Below, one piece after another: positions 33,988 to 42,095 of a stretch of DNA of 64,000 nt (within the stretch, counting starts at the first letter, position 1; each line of letters opens with the position of its first letter). A program made the position numbers and the translations under genes. The notes beneath the pieces were generated by a model. It did not search any database. It had not been told where the DNA came from and saw nothing but the letters and a program-made list of their open reading frames with translations. Source of the DNA: Anaerocolumna jejuensis DSM 15929 (lineage in GTDB: Bacteria; Bacillota; Clostridia; Lachnospirales; Lachnospiraceae); the NCBI RefSeq assembly GCF_900142215.1, contig NZ_FRAC01000007.1, forward strand, positions 150,672 to 214,671, read 5' to 3'.

Positions 33988-36004
33988 TATAGCAATGATA
34001 CGTCTTGTTTTTGTACTTCTGTGTGTTTCTGTTACAGGATTTGCAGTTCTTTGGTATGCTTTGAAAAAGCGGCTTTTGTTCCGGGAATATTACAGCATCT
34101 ACCGGACGGATAACAGAAAGCCAGGTGTTGATTACTGGTGCCTGCTGTATGATTTTTTCATCCATCTTTTTCTGACAAGAGGTTTTTTAAGGGCTATTAC
34201 CGGCAAATATGAAATCCTTTATCCGGGAGAAGATATAAGGATTGAGAAAAAAGCCATACGGTTGGCTGTAAAGATATGGGGGGCAGGGGCATTTATCCTG
34301 ATTATTTTTTTCTCCTTCAATAATAGCTGGTATGATATCCTCCTTGCAGTTTTTTACCTGTATGTTGCAGGTAATGGGTTGATACTATTTGAAGAACAGA
34401 AAGAGAATAAGAAGCTGCTGCTCCAATTTGATGGATTTCTGTCAGAGGTCAGGCAGTATTATCAGATGCATGGAATGATAGATGAAGCTGTTTATGAGGC
34501 CATGGAGCTTTGTAAAAATCCCATAAAACTCCATGCCAAATGCATTTACGGGATTCTTACAGAGGTGGAGGAGGATAAAAAGAGGGAGGAATATAACCGG
34601 CATATACCGGACAGGTTTTTGAAAACCTTTCTGAATCTCTGCCTTATAATACAGAAGTTTGGGGACCCGGAAGTAAATGGTCAATCACTTTTTTTAACGA
34701 ATATACGGTATTTAAGGCAGGAAATACATATAGAAATCTTAAAAAGGGATAAGTTAAGGCATTTATTTTCCGGGCTTACCCTGGTAGCAGTATTTCCTGT
34801 AATGTTTTTAAAGCACATTGAGGACTGGGCTGTTAACAGCCTTCCTCAGCTTGATAATTTTTACAGTGGAACACCCGGAATACTGCTAACCTTTTTTATA
34901 TTTCTCCTTACCTTCTTTTCCTATCAGCTGTTAATAACCATGAGGGAGGAGAGGAGAGCTTATCAGAAGGACAATACCATATTGCAGGCTTTCAGTAAAA
35001 GAAAGGGTATCAGCCGTTTACTGGATATTATCTTGGAAAAGAATTATGGCAGGGCAAAGAAGAAGGAGGAATTTCTACGCCTGACCGGTGAAAATCTCAC
35101 AGTCAGGCAATTTACCTTAAAGAGTCTCCTATATGGAATTTCTGGCTTTATAATCTGTATTCTATTAATCTTTTTTATCCATGGAGCAAACAAGGAGTTA
35201 AAGCTTAAATCAGGGGACCTGCCCTATGCGACCAGTGCCTTATCGGAAGAAAAAGCCCAGGCTTTATCAGAGCATATCATTTCCTATACAAGACAATTCC
35301 TGAAAGAAAAAGCAACTCTTGATAAGATAGAGAAAACCATTGAGAAAGAAGGAAGAATAAGAGAAAAGTACCTTCAGAAAATTGCCGCAGAGGATATCTA
35401 TACAAGGGTAATGCGTATTAAGGCAGAATATTTTAAATGGTATGAGCTGATAGCTGCCTTCATGGTTTCCCTGGGGTTTTACTATATACCTTCTGCAATT
35501 CTTATGCTGCTAAAAAAAGTACGGCAGAGGGAGATGGAGGATGAGGTATTTTCCTTTCAATCGGTTATTCTCATTTTAATGCATATGAAAAGAGCAGATA
35601 TTCCGATAATCCTTGAATGGATCGAGGAATTCTCCCATATCTTCCGGGATTCCCTTAGAGTCTGCAATACAGAGCTGCCCAAGGGGGAATGGGAAGCCTT
35701 GGAAAGCTTAAAAGAGAAGGAGCCCTTTAAGCCCTTTGCCAAATTAATTGAGGAGCTGCAAAACAGCGATCAGATTGGATTAAAGCGGGCTTTTGATGAT
35801 GTAGAGCAGGAGAGGGCCAACTATCTTGAGAAAAGGTCACTGGACAATGAAATCAGCATACAGGAAAAAGCCATATTGGGGAAGAACATAGCCTTTATTC
35901 CCTTTGCTCTTACGGTGGGACTCTACATTATCCTTCCCTTTGTACTGGAGGGTCTGGGGATGTACAAGGTTTATATAGACCAAATAAATGGGGCAGGAGG
36001 TTAA
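33980..36004 (+). CDS. TadB/TadC-like inner-membrane platform protein (long, two-lobed)
   Basis: A 674-residue protein with about eight membrane helices in two groups (near residues 5-27, 86-125, 262-318; then 383-403, 490-512 and 645-665). The cytosolic segments between, with EVRQYYQMHGMIDEAVYEAM and ILMHMKRADIPIILEWIEEF, resemble type II secretion F domains. Its length suggests a TadB-TadC fusion in one chain. It overlaps the ATPase gene by eight bases. It should anchor the pilin-assembly machine and couple it to ATP hydrolysis. The assignment rests on topology and context; residue-level identity is modest. Confidence 0.75.
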   Translation: MNNIAMIRLVFVLLCVSVTGFAVLWYALKKRLLFREYYSIYRTDNRKPGVDYWCLLYDFFIHLFLTRGFLRAITGKYEILYPGEDIRIEKKAIRLAVKIWGAGAFILIIFFSFNNSWYDILLAVFYLYVAGNGLILFEEQKENKKLLLQFDGFLSEVRQYYQMHGMIDEAVYEAMELCKNPIKLHAKCIYGILTEVEEDKKREEYNRHIPDRFLKTFLNLCLIIQKFGDPEVNGQSLFLTNIRYLRQEIHIEILKRDKLRHLFSGLTLVAVFPVMFLKHIEDWAVNSLPQLDNFYSGTPGILLTFFIFLLTFFSYQLLITMREERRAYQKDNTILQAFSKRKGISRLLDIILEKNYGRAKKKEEFLRLTGENLTVRQFTLKSLLYGISGFIICILLIFFIHGANKELKLKSGDLPYATSALSEEKAQALSEHIISYTRQFLKEKATLDKIEKTIEKEGRIREKYLQKIAAEDIYTRVMRIKAEYFKWYELIAAFMVSLGFYYIPSAILMLLKKVRQREMEDEVFSFQSVILILMHMKRADIPIILEWIEEFSHIFRDSLRVCNTELPKGEWEALESLKEKEPFKPFAKLIEELQNSDQIGLKRAFDDVEQERANYLEKRSLDNEISIQEKAILGKNIAFIPFALTVGLYIILPFVLEGLGMYKVYIDQINGAGG

Positions 36005-36101
36005 GGAAGAGAGTAGGAGAGGAGAGGCGAGATGCAAAAGAAGCTTAATGGTATAGGGAAAAAATTAAAAGGTATGTAAAATACCAGGAAGAGAAACATA
36101 A

Positions 36102-36185
36102 AGTAAGAGTTAAGAATGTAAGAATTGAAGTGTAAGAATTGAAGGGTGAGAATTGAAGTGTAAGAATTGAAAATGTAGAATGTAA
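36102..36185 (+). repeat. tandem GTAAGAATTGAA repeats
   Basis: About five imperfect copies of the 12-mer GTAAGAATTGAA lie just after the platform-protein gene. They begin a 465-base gene-free stretch (36005-36469) made almost wholly of A-rich simple repeats. Confidence 0.75.
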
Positions 36186-36298
36186 AAATTCTATGTTATT
36201 AAACTAAAATATATAAAGATACAAAAACAGATAGTCATAAAACTAAATACTTTAAAGTTAATATTAAAATAAAAAGATATATAAGTAGCAGTTATAAA

Positions 36299-36420
36299 AG
36301 TAAGTTACAAACAAGTAAGTTACAAACAAGCAAGTTACAAACAAGCAAGTTACAAACAAGCAGTTATAAACAAGCAAGTAGTAAAATAAGTAGCTCTAAA
36401 AGTAATAAGTTAAATAAAAC
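36299..36420 (+). repeat. tandem AAGCAAGTTACAAAC repeats
   Basis: Five to six copies of the 15-mer AAGCAAGTTACAAAC (or AAGTAAGTTACAAAC) lead into looser AAGTAG/AAACAAGCAG repeats that end at the ribosome binding site of the pilin-like gene at 36470. Almost no T or C clusters occur, so the RNA would be unstructured. Confidence 0.8.
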
Positions 36421-36469
36421 AAGCAGAAAAACAAGCAGGAAAACAAGTAGGAAAAGGAGATAATAAAAA

Positions 36470-36919
36470 ATGGAAAATGCATTAAAAGGTCTAATACTGG
36501 CGGCTGGCGTTATCATAACCTGTTTGGTTGTAGGATTGGGATTTTACATAAGCCGTGAGGCAAATGCAGCAGCTACGAACGGTACAGGGCAGATAAGCCG
36601 TATGAACAAAGAATTTGCGGAATCCGACAAAGTTATGTATGACGGCCTTGATGTAACTGGCAGTGAGGTTATCAATGCAATCAATAAATTTAAGAATGAA
36701 GATATTGCAGTTAAGGTATCTACCAGGAAATCTGTCGTTTATTATAACAGAATGCTAACTGATACCGATACGAAAATTGGAGATATCAGCGCCGCCTCAG
36801 TGAAGGACACCCAGACAATAACCAGTAATTTTTATATTAACCAGAAGGCTCAGTTTACAGGAGCCATATTACGGGATGTCAACTCTACGATAATTGGAAT
36901 ATCCTTTACACAGAAGTAA
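36470..36919 (+). CDS. pilin-like protein, first
   Basis: A 149-residue protein with Glu2 and a hydrophobic helix at residues 8-28 (LILAAGVIITCLVVGLGFYI) followed by a soluble domain rich in Thr, Ser and Asn. That is the layout of a pilin or pseudopilin, but no clear prepilin peptidase site (Gly before Glu, or a Flp-type GxxxxEY) is present. AAAAGGAGA precedes the ATG. It follows a long simple-repeat leader, which may let it be expressed independently of the ATPase genes. Most likely the major subunit of the neighbouring Tad-like machine. Confidence 0.7.
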   Translation: MENALKGLILAAGVIITCLVVGLGFYISREANAAATNGTGQISRMNKEFAESDKVMYDGLDVTGSEVINAINKFKNEDIAVKVSTRKSVVYYNRMLTDTDTKIGDISAASVKDTQTITSNFYINQKAQFTGAILRDVNSTIIGISFTQK

Positions 36920-37027
36920 AATTTGCATCGGCACTGCAGCCTTATATTTGAAAGACAATATAAAAGCGCAGAAACATAACGAGAGTGTTATGTCTGGAGC
37001 AAAATAAATAATAGCAAATGAGGTTAA

Positions 37028-37113
37028 GTTTGAAAAATGCGTTGCATTTTACAAACTTTTCTATTAAAGCAGTATCGCAGACAAGTCTGCGATATGCATG
37101 GGGTATAAATATG
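37028..37113 (+). repeat. hairpin repeat that supplies a ribosome binding site, copy 1
   Basis: GTTTGAAAAATGC pairs with GCATTTTACAAAC (37028-37056). A second hairpin, 37069-37097, pairs GTATCGCAGAC with GTCTGCGATAT. It is followed by ATGGGG and, seven bases later, the ATG of the next gene at 37111. The same arrangement recurs at 46478-46522 before an unrelated gene. Reading frames through the repeat falsely extend both genes. Confidence 0.8.
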
Positions 37114-37503
37114 GAACAGGTTAATAAACTGTTAGAGCAGGCGGCATACGTGTTATTATTCTGCCTGGGTGTCAGCTTTTTATTGATAAGCTGCAAAAAT
37201 ATGGGAAACAGTATAGAGCTTCTGAAACATTCCCTATTCAGGCAGAATGTGCTTAGACAGCAGGAGCTTTTAGAATATAAGGCAAAGGAGCATATATTAA
37301 CAGCCACCAGGGCAGAGGTCATAGGATATCTTACCGGTTCTCCGGAAGCGGATATTAAGATTGACGGCATAGGTTATTCAAAGGAGTCCTTTGGCACTGA
37401 CGGCTTTGACTATACCATCCTGCGTGAAGGTACTTATAACAAAGAATATGTATTGGATAAGAAAAACTCAATTACGGAGATTGCCTTTACTCACAGAGAG
37501 TAA
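37111..37503 (+). CDS. pilin-like protein, second
   Basis: A 130-residue protein with one N-terminal membrane helix (AAYVLLFCLGVSFLLIS, about residues 11-27) then an amphipathic stretch and a soluble domain ending KNSITEIAFTHRE. Pseudopilin-like in layout; no family assigned. I start at ATG 37111: GGGG lies seven bases upstream and the 31 codons before it belong to a hairpin repeat that also precedes an unrelated gene at 46520. The next gene starts 22 bases later. Confidence 0.7.
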   Translation: MEQVNKLLEQAAYVLLFCLGVSFLLISCKNMGNSIELLKHSLFRQNVLRQQELLEYKAKEHILTATRAEVIGYLTGSPEADIKIDGIGYSKESFGTDGFDYTILREGTYNKEYVLDKKNSITEIAFTHRE

Positions 37504-37525
37504 AGGCACACGGGAGGCTTAGGGA

Positions 37526-38041
37526 ATGGATGCCTTTGGGAAAATCATAGCGGTCTTTGCAGGAATCATATTATTATTTATTGCTCCCCTGCTTTATATG
37601 GCGCAGAAACAGGATGCCATAAACCAGCTGTATGTGACGCAGGAAACAATAAAGCTGGTGGATAGCATCAGAGCCGGAGGAGAACTGAATAGAAACATGT
37701 ACTATGATTATATTAACAGAATCGATAAGACCGGGAATCTGTATGATATTGAGATTACGCATGCCCACAGCAGAGTGGCACCGGATTATGATGAAGTAAC
37801 GGATACGGTTGGGGATACAATCAGTAGCTATTATTATAATACCTATGAGGATGAAATCTTTGAGACCTTTGACCAGGGAAGGGAATATCAATTTTCACAG
37901 GGGGATTATATAACTGTTAAGGTTATGAACCGAAATAAAACTATGGCACAAAGGATGCTTATTTACCGCGGAAGAGAAGGAAAGGAGGAGGTCTCCATTC
38001 TAATTACCTATGGAGGATTAATAAGGGATGAAACTGACTGA
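37526..38041 (+). CDS. pilin-like protein, third
   Basis: A 171-residue protein with an N-terminal membrane helix (IIAVFAGIILLFIAPLLYMA, about residues 6-25), then a soluble domain with many Tyr, Asp and Glu (VAPDYDEVTDTVGDTI) and a beta-rich end. GGGAGG precedes the ATG. It overlaps the next gene by 14 bases. Probably a minor pseudopilin or tip component of the Tad-like machine; no known domain recognised. Confidence 0.65.
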   Translation: MDAFGKIIAVFAGIILLFIAPLLYMAQKQDAINQLYVTQETIKLVDSIRAGGELNRNMYYDYINRIDKTGNLYDIEITHAHSRVAPDYDEVTDTVGDTISSYYYNTYEDEIFETFDQGREYQFSQGDYITVKVMNRNKTMAQRMLIYRGREGKEEVSILITYGGLIRDETD

Positions 38042-38984
38042 TTTAGCCCTGATATTTCTTATATTTGAAATACTTCTCTTTAGCATGCTGGATATCAGGT
38101 TTAACCAGCTGGAGGCAGTGACCGAAAAATCAAATGCTTATAATACAGCCCTTGACAATGCTGTTGATGACGGCTGCTATTTTCTTGTGGAAGAGGACAG
38201 CAGCCGTAGCCTGCACACCAATAAGGAAAAAGCGGCAGAGCAGTTCTTAACAGCTCTTTATTCTAACTTTGGTGTAATTGGGCAGCCTGCCCTGGAAGAG
38301 AAACTAAAAAGATACATACCGGTTATTCTGGTTACAGACAGGGATGGCTTTTACGTGAATTATTCCGAGGTTATGGTCAGGGGAGGGGAGAAGCTTCTTG
38401 TGAAGAGGTGGAGTGAGAAGATACCTTATGCCTATGAGGATGATAAGGTAATCTGCTCCTTTACCCTTGATAATTATGTGAGGGTATTTGATAAGGCAAG
38501 CAATACATCTGTGGAGGGGGATTACAGGGATGTAAAGGATATGATTTCCTGCTCCTTTTTCCAGGAGGAAGAGCAGTTTAATGAGGTTCGCAGGAATACT
38601 GTAATTAATGAGATAGAAAAGAACATGGAAAACTATATTAATTACTATAATGAAATAGCAGGACAATTCGGAATAACCTATAAATTCTGGCTTCCGCTGG
38701 TTGACAGGACGGACTGGGACAGGACAATAGACGATGTAAGTCTTTTTGTGGTATTTCAGGGGTATCCCTATAATGCCGCTTCTCTTGATACCTATAACCG
38801 GTATGCTTTTGGGGGCGCCAGAATCAGAAAGTCCAGAGCCTTTTATATAACAGAATCAGGAAACAAAAGATATTATCACAGGGAAAACTGTACCCGTTTG
38901 ACAGAGACTTTAGGCAATCCCTATTATAGCAAAAAGGAATGCGCGAAGGATGGGGCATTCCCCTGTCCTAAGTGCATTCCTTAA
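38028..38984 (+). CDS. membrane-anchored protein with C-terminal Cys/His motif
   Basis: A 318-residue protein with an N-terminal helix (LALIFLIFEILLFSMLDI) that resembles the pilin-like helices before it, a 250-residue mixed domain, and a C-terminal Ada-type zinc motif: YYHRENCTRLTE, then KKECAKDGAFPCPKC. That motif is a small metal-binding fold found at the end of many surface proteins. It overlaps the previous gene and ends the cluster; the next gene converges on it. Likely a minor pilin with a metal-stabilised tip, an inference from topology and position. Confidence 0.7.
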   Translation: MKLTDLALIFLIFEILLFSMLDIRFNQLEAVTEKSNAYNTALDNAVDDGCYFLVEEDSSRSLHTNKEKAAEQFLTALYSNFGVIGQPALEEKLKRYIPVILVTDRDGFYVNYSEVMVRGGEKLLVKRWSEKIPYAYEDDKVICSFTLDNYVRVFDKASNTSVEGDYRDVKDMISCSFFQEEEQFNEVRRNTVINEIEKNMENYINYYNEIAGQFGITYKFWLPLVDRTDWDRTIDDVSLFVVFQGYPYNAASLDTYNRYAFGGARIRKSRAFYITESGNKRYYHRENCTRLTETLGNPYYSKKECAKDGAFPCPKCIP

Positions 38985-38996
38985 GAATAACATGAT

Positions 38997-40397
38997 TTAA
39001 TCTATGGGTAAATTTTCTGCAAAGCTATTATCCTTAGCAGCCGTATTATCTGTGTTATGGAAGGTAATATCATCAGAAGCTGTATTATCAGGGTCTGTAT
39101 ATCTGGGAGTATTGTCTGTTTTATTATCTTTAGATTCATTAACCTCAGGTAAAAGTACTATATGTACTTTATCAATACGGTTTTTCATAACAGAATCAAC
39201 GGTATAGACAACATTGTCATCCGTTATGCTCTCGCCTATCTCAGGCAGATGGTCGAGAAGGTAAATCATATGACCTGCGATTGAATCGTAATCATCGGAT
39301 TCCAAATCCAGACCGATTATCTCATTCACTTCATCCAGCTTTGTATTACCATCCGCAATATATTCCGTATCGGAAATCTTACGGATACTGTCTTCTTCGT
39401 CGGCGTCGTACTCGTCTCTGATTTCTCCGACGATTTCCTCCAGTAAATCCTCCAGGGTTATAAGACCTGTGGTAGTACCGTATTCATCTAAAACAATGGC
39501 AAGAGACACATAATTCTTACGCATTTCCTTTAACAGCTCGGTAGTCTTCTTATATTCGTAAGTAAAATAAGGCTCTCTCATAACATCCTTAATCTGAAAG
39601 TTTTCTTTACTTCCTTGATAAAAGAAGATGTCCTTTAAATTGACAATACCAAGAACATTATCTCTGGATTCACTGTAAACAGGCATTCTGGTATATTTAT
39701 CTTTTGAAAACAGCTCCACTAATTCATCATAGGAGAGGGAAATTTCCGCAAAAACCATATCTACCCTGGGTACCATAACATCCTTTGCCATGGAATCCCC
39801 AAAGTCTACAACATTGGTGATCATTTGCTTCTCATCCATTTCGATTACCCCTTCTTCATGGCTTACTTCGACGATGGAGCGCAGCTCATCCTCGGTAATG
39901 ACAGAGGCCTTTTCCAGGTTATTTGCATGAAAAAGCATAAGAAACAGGGAGGAAATCTTCATTATGAAAAAAGTTAGAGGGGTCATGATTCTAATAATAA
40001 ATAGAAGGAGCCCTGCATACTTTAGTGTGAACCTTTCAGAATTAATCTCTGCCAGGGTATTCGGAATCATTCTGGCAAAAACCAGCATGAAAAAAATAAG
40101 AAGAACTATAGTTACTACAATTCCCACAGGCTTAAAATGATCAATGGCAAGAGAGGCAGTTAGTGATGATATGGCTATATTAAGAATAAGATTGCCGATT
40201 AATAGAGTGTTTTGCATTTTTGCCGGGCCTTCCAGCAAATTATTCACCAGTTTTGCTCTTTTGTTTTCTTCTTCTGCAAGGCTGCGGATACGCAGCTTAT
40301 TAACAGTACTAAAGGCTGTTTTAGCTGATGAAAAAAAGATGGATAGTAACAATAAAACACCTATTAATATCATACGCGTGACTTCGCTCGAGTCCAA
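38997..40397 (-). CDS. CNNM/CorC-type transporter with CBS domains (hemolysin family)
   Basis: A 466-residue membrane protein. The CNNM domain (about residues 1-195) has four hydrophobic segments, two CBS domains follow (about 205-330, with VMVPRVDMVFAE and DEYGTTTGLITLEDLLEEIV), then a CorC/HlyC domain. The last 50 residues are a Thr/Asn/Asp-rich tail. Family members export magnesium or other ions, CBS domains sensing nucleotides. The start is TTG 40397, with AGGAG eight bases upstream on the minus strand. Monocistronic, convergent with the secretion-like cluster. Confidence 0.92.
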   Translation of the reverse strand: MDSSEVTRMILIGVLLLLSIFFSSAKTAFSTVNKLRIRSLAEEENKRAKLVNNLLEGPAKMQNTLLIGNLILNIAISSLTASLAIDHFKPVGIVVTIVLLIFFMLVFARMIPNTLAEINSERFTLKYAGLLLFIIRIMTPLTFFIMKISSLFLMLFHANNLEKASVITEDELRSIVEVSHEEGVIEMDEKQMITNVVDFGDSMAKDVMVPRVDMVFAEISLSYDELVELFSKDKYTRMPVYSESRDNVLGIVNLKDIFFYQGSKENFQIKDVMREPYFTYEYKKTTELLKEMRKNYVSLAIVLDEYGTTTGLITLEDLLEEIVGEIRDEYDADEEDSIRKISDTEYIADGNTKLDEVNEIIGLDLESDDYDSIAGHMIYLLDHLPEIGESITDDNVVYTVDSVMKNRIDKVHIVLLPEVNESKDNKTDNTPRYTDPDNTASDDITFHNTDNTAAKDNSFAENLPID

Positions 40398-40572
40398 ATA
40401 ATCATCTCCTGTTCTGTGATAGAGCCATAAATATAATCAAGTTCTTTAAGGCATAAAATAATAGTGACAAAAAGTATAAACAAGGTAAATTCTACATGAA
40501 AATAAAGGAAATGTCAATAACCCAATACTCCCATCCATGATAAACGCATGGTGGAGGTTTATGGAAGCGGAC

Positions 40573-40804
40573 GATGACCAAGGGGGTTGTTTTGGCATTT
40601 TGTTACGCGAGAACCCTTATTCCACTAAAACGGCAGGAAACGTGACTGGCAGGTAAACCAATGCCAAACTCGCTGTGACAAATATGGCTGTGTTAGTTAG
40701 CGAGCTCAAACAGTGGCATTGCTTTACCTAGTCACGTTTCCTGCCGCTTAAGTGTCATAAGGAACCTCTTGAGACAAAATGCCAAAACAACCCCCTTGGT
40801 CATC
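40573..40804 (+). repeat. rod-like inverted-repeat element, copy B (232 nt)
   Basis: Thirty bases at 40573-40602 pair perfectly with 40775-40804. Inside, CGGCAGGAAACGTGACT pairs with its complement, then GGTAAA and CAATGCCA. Unpaired or mismatched conserved blocks are ATTCCACTAAAA (40619-40630) opposite CTTAAGTGTCAT, GGCAGGT opposite ACCT, and AACTCGCT opposite GAGCTCAAACAG at the tip. It is flanked by GGAC on the left and TG on the right. Same length and layout as copy C. Confidence 0.9.
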
Positions 40805-40904
40805 TGTGCATATTCATTATTTGGTCTTATGCGTTAGCCATGCCCAAAACACTATAAGACCAAAACAACATAACAACTGTCCAAGGGTTTATAGCCAACC
40901 CCCA

Positions 40905-41136
40905 GATGATTTTGGCTTACCTTTCGTAATTTTCTATTGAGGAGTTCCCTAATGACACTTAAATGGCAGCAGCTGTTCCTAGGTAAAATTATACCACTGT
41001 CTGAGCTCACAACACCACACAAAAACAACCTTCCAGCGAGTTTGGTATAATTTCACCTGCCAGGAACAGCTGCTGGCATTTTAGTGGAATTCGGAACCCC
41101 GAACGAGAAAATTACGAAAGGTAAGCCAAAATCATC
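40905..41136 (-). repeat. rod-like inverted-repeat element, copy C (232 nt)
   Basis: Oriented opposite to copy B, 100 bases away. Its outer 31-base arms (GATGATTTTGGC and onward) pair perfectly, and the inner stem uses GCAGCAGCTGTTCCT-like sequence, unrelated to copy B. On the minus strand it carries the same ATTCCACTAAAA, GGCAGGT, AACTCGCT, GAGCTCAGACAG and TTTAAGTGTCAT blocks and the same GGAC/TG flanks. Between B and C is a smaller hairpin, GGTCTTAT with ATAAGACC. The 1-kb gap 40398-41396 contains no gene. Confidence 0.9.
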
Positions 41137-41396
41137 GTCCGTTCCCAATACCCTTACTACAATCCCCCTTCTTGAAAGGAATAATTACCCCTTTAGTAAT
41201 GTCAATAAAATATCTGTCAAATAAAACTATTTTTTCTGATAGCGTTAAGAATTTGTTAAATGTCATTATTTCTATTGTATAAAGTGTATTTCGGGTGTAC
41301 AATCACTTATGTTGGTAAATGAGGAGAGTACCGGTTAGAGAAACGAATCTCCCGGAGCCATAGAGCTATTTGTCGATCATAAAACAGGAGACATGA

Positions 41397-41993
41397 ATGA
41401 GAAAAAAATCACATATTTCTTTAGCAGGTTATTTACTGGACAGCATGGAGAATGATGGACTTACCCATCATAAAAAAGCTTTTTACATCGGCAGTATTCT
41501 GCCGGATTGTCTTCCATCCTTTATCACAAGAAGACATACGATTGACGAGACCTTTGATATACTGAAAAAGGAAATATTAAAAGTAACAGATAATTATGAA
41601 GCAGATAGAGGAATAGACAGGTATTTCAGCAGGCACTTAGGAGTTATCACTCATTATTTGGCAGATTACTTTACCTATCCTCATAACAATATCTTTCAAG
41701 GAAATATCAAGGAACATTGTGGATATGAAAAGAAACTGATAACAGCTTTAAGAAGCTATGTTAAAAGTGAAGAGGCAGTAAAGAACCGTGAACAGAATCT
41801 TATTTTTGCCACAGTGGACGAGATACTTAAATTTATTAAGAAAATGCATGAAGAGTATTTAAAGGTAGCTAAGAAAATAAAAGTTGACTGTGATTATATT
41901 GTTGAACTTTGCCATAAAGTAGTAGACGGTATCCTGCAGATTTTTGAAAGGAATTATCGTATTGCCATGTCATTACAGGCTAATATGGCATAA
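41397..41993 (+). CDS. zinc-dependent phospholipase C-domain protein
   Basis: A 198-residue helical protein matching the Zn-dependent phospholipase C family of Firmicutes: KSHISLAGYLLD supplies a ligand histidine, GSILPDCLPSFI is diagnostic, and RHLGVITHYLADYFTYPHN gives the His/Asp cluster. There is no signal peptide, so it is cytosolic or membrane-associated rather than a toxin. GGAG lies six bases before the ATG. The leader at 41313-41395 can pair GGAGA with TCTCC and might be structured, but I recognise no riboswitch. A terminator follows. Confidence 0.85.
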   Translation: MRKKSHISLAGYLLDSMENDGLTHHKKAFYIGSILPDCLPSFITRRHTIDETFDILKKEILKVTDNYEADRGIDRYFSRHLGVITHYLADYFTYPHNNIFQGNIKEHCGYEKKLITALRSYVKSEEAVKNREQNLIFATVDEILKFIKKMHEEYLKVAKKIKVDCDYIVELCHKVVDGILQIFERNYRIAMSLQANMA

Positions 41994-42006
41994 TATATGC
42001 CAGGGT

Positions 42007-42042
42007 AAGGCTGTCCCAGTAAAAAATGGGGCAGCTTTATTT
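42007..42042 (+). terminator. terminator after the phospholipase C-like gene
   Basis: AAGGCTGTCCC pairs with GGGGCAGCTT, followed by TATTTAT. It lies 14 bases after the stop codon. The T-run is interrupted, so efficiency is uncertain. Confidence 0.65.
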
Positions 42043-42095
42043 ATGTTCAAAGGCAGGTATTGCTGAAAAAGTACTGTTCATAGCAATGGAAAATC

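Noticed and set aside
36942..37370. 142-codon reverse-strand frame opposite a pilin-like gene
   Set aside because: Antisense to a repeat and a supported gene; cysteine- and leucine-rich shadow.
40573..41136. Integron attC sites, retron or CRISPR-like structure
   Set aside because: No attC core (GTTRRRY with complement), no reverse transcriptase, no spacers or direct repeats, and no integrase nearby.
41313..41395. Riboswitch before the phospholipase C-like gene
   Set aside because: A GGAGA/TCTCC stem is possible, but no known aptamer motif could be matched by eye.
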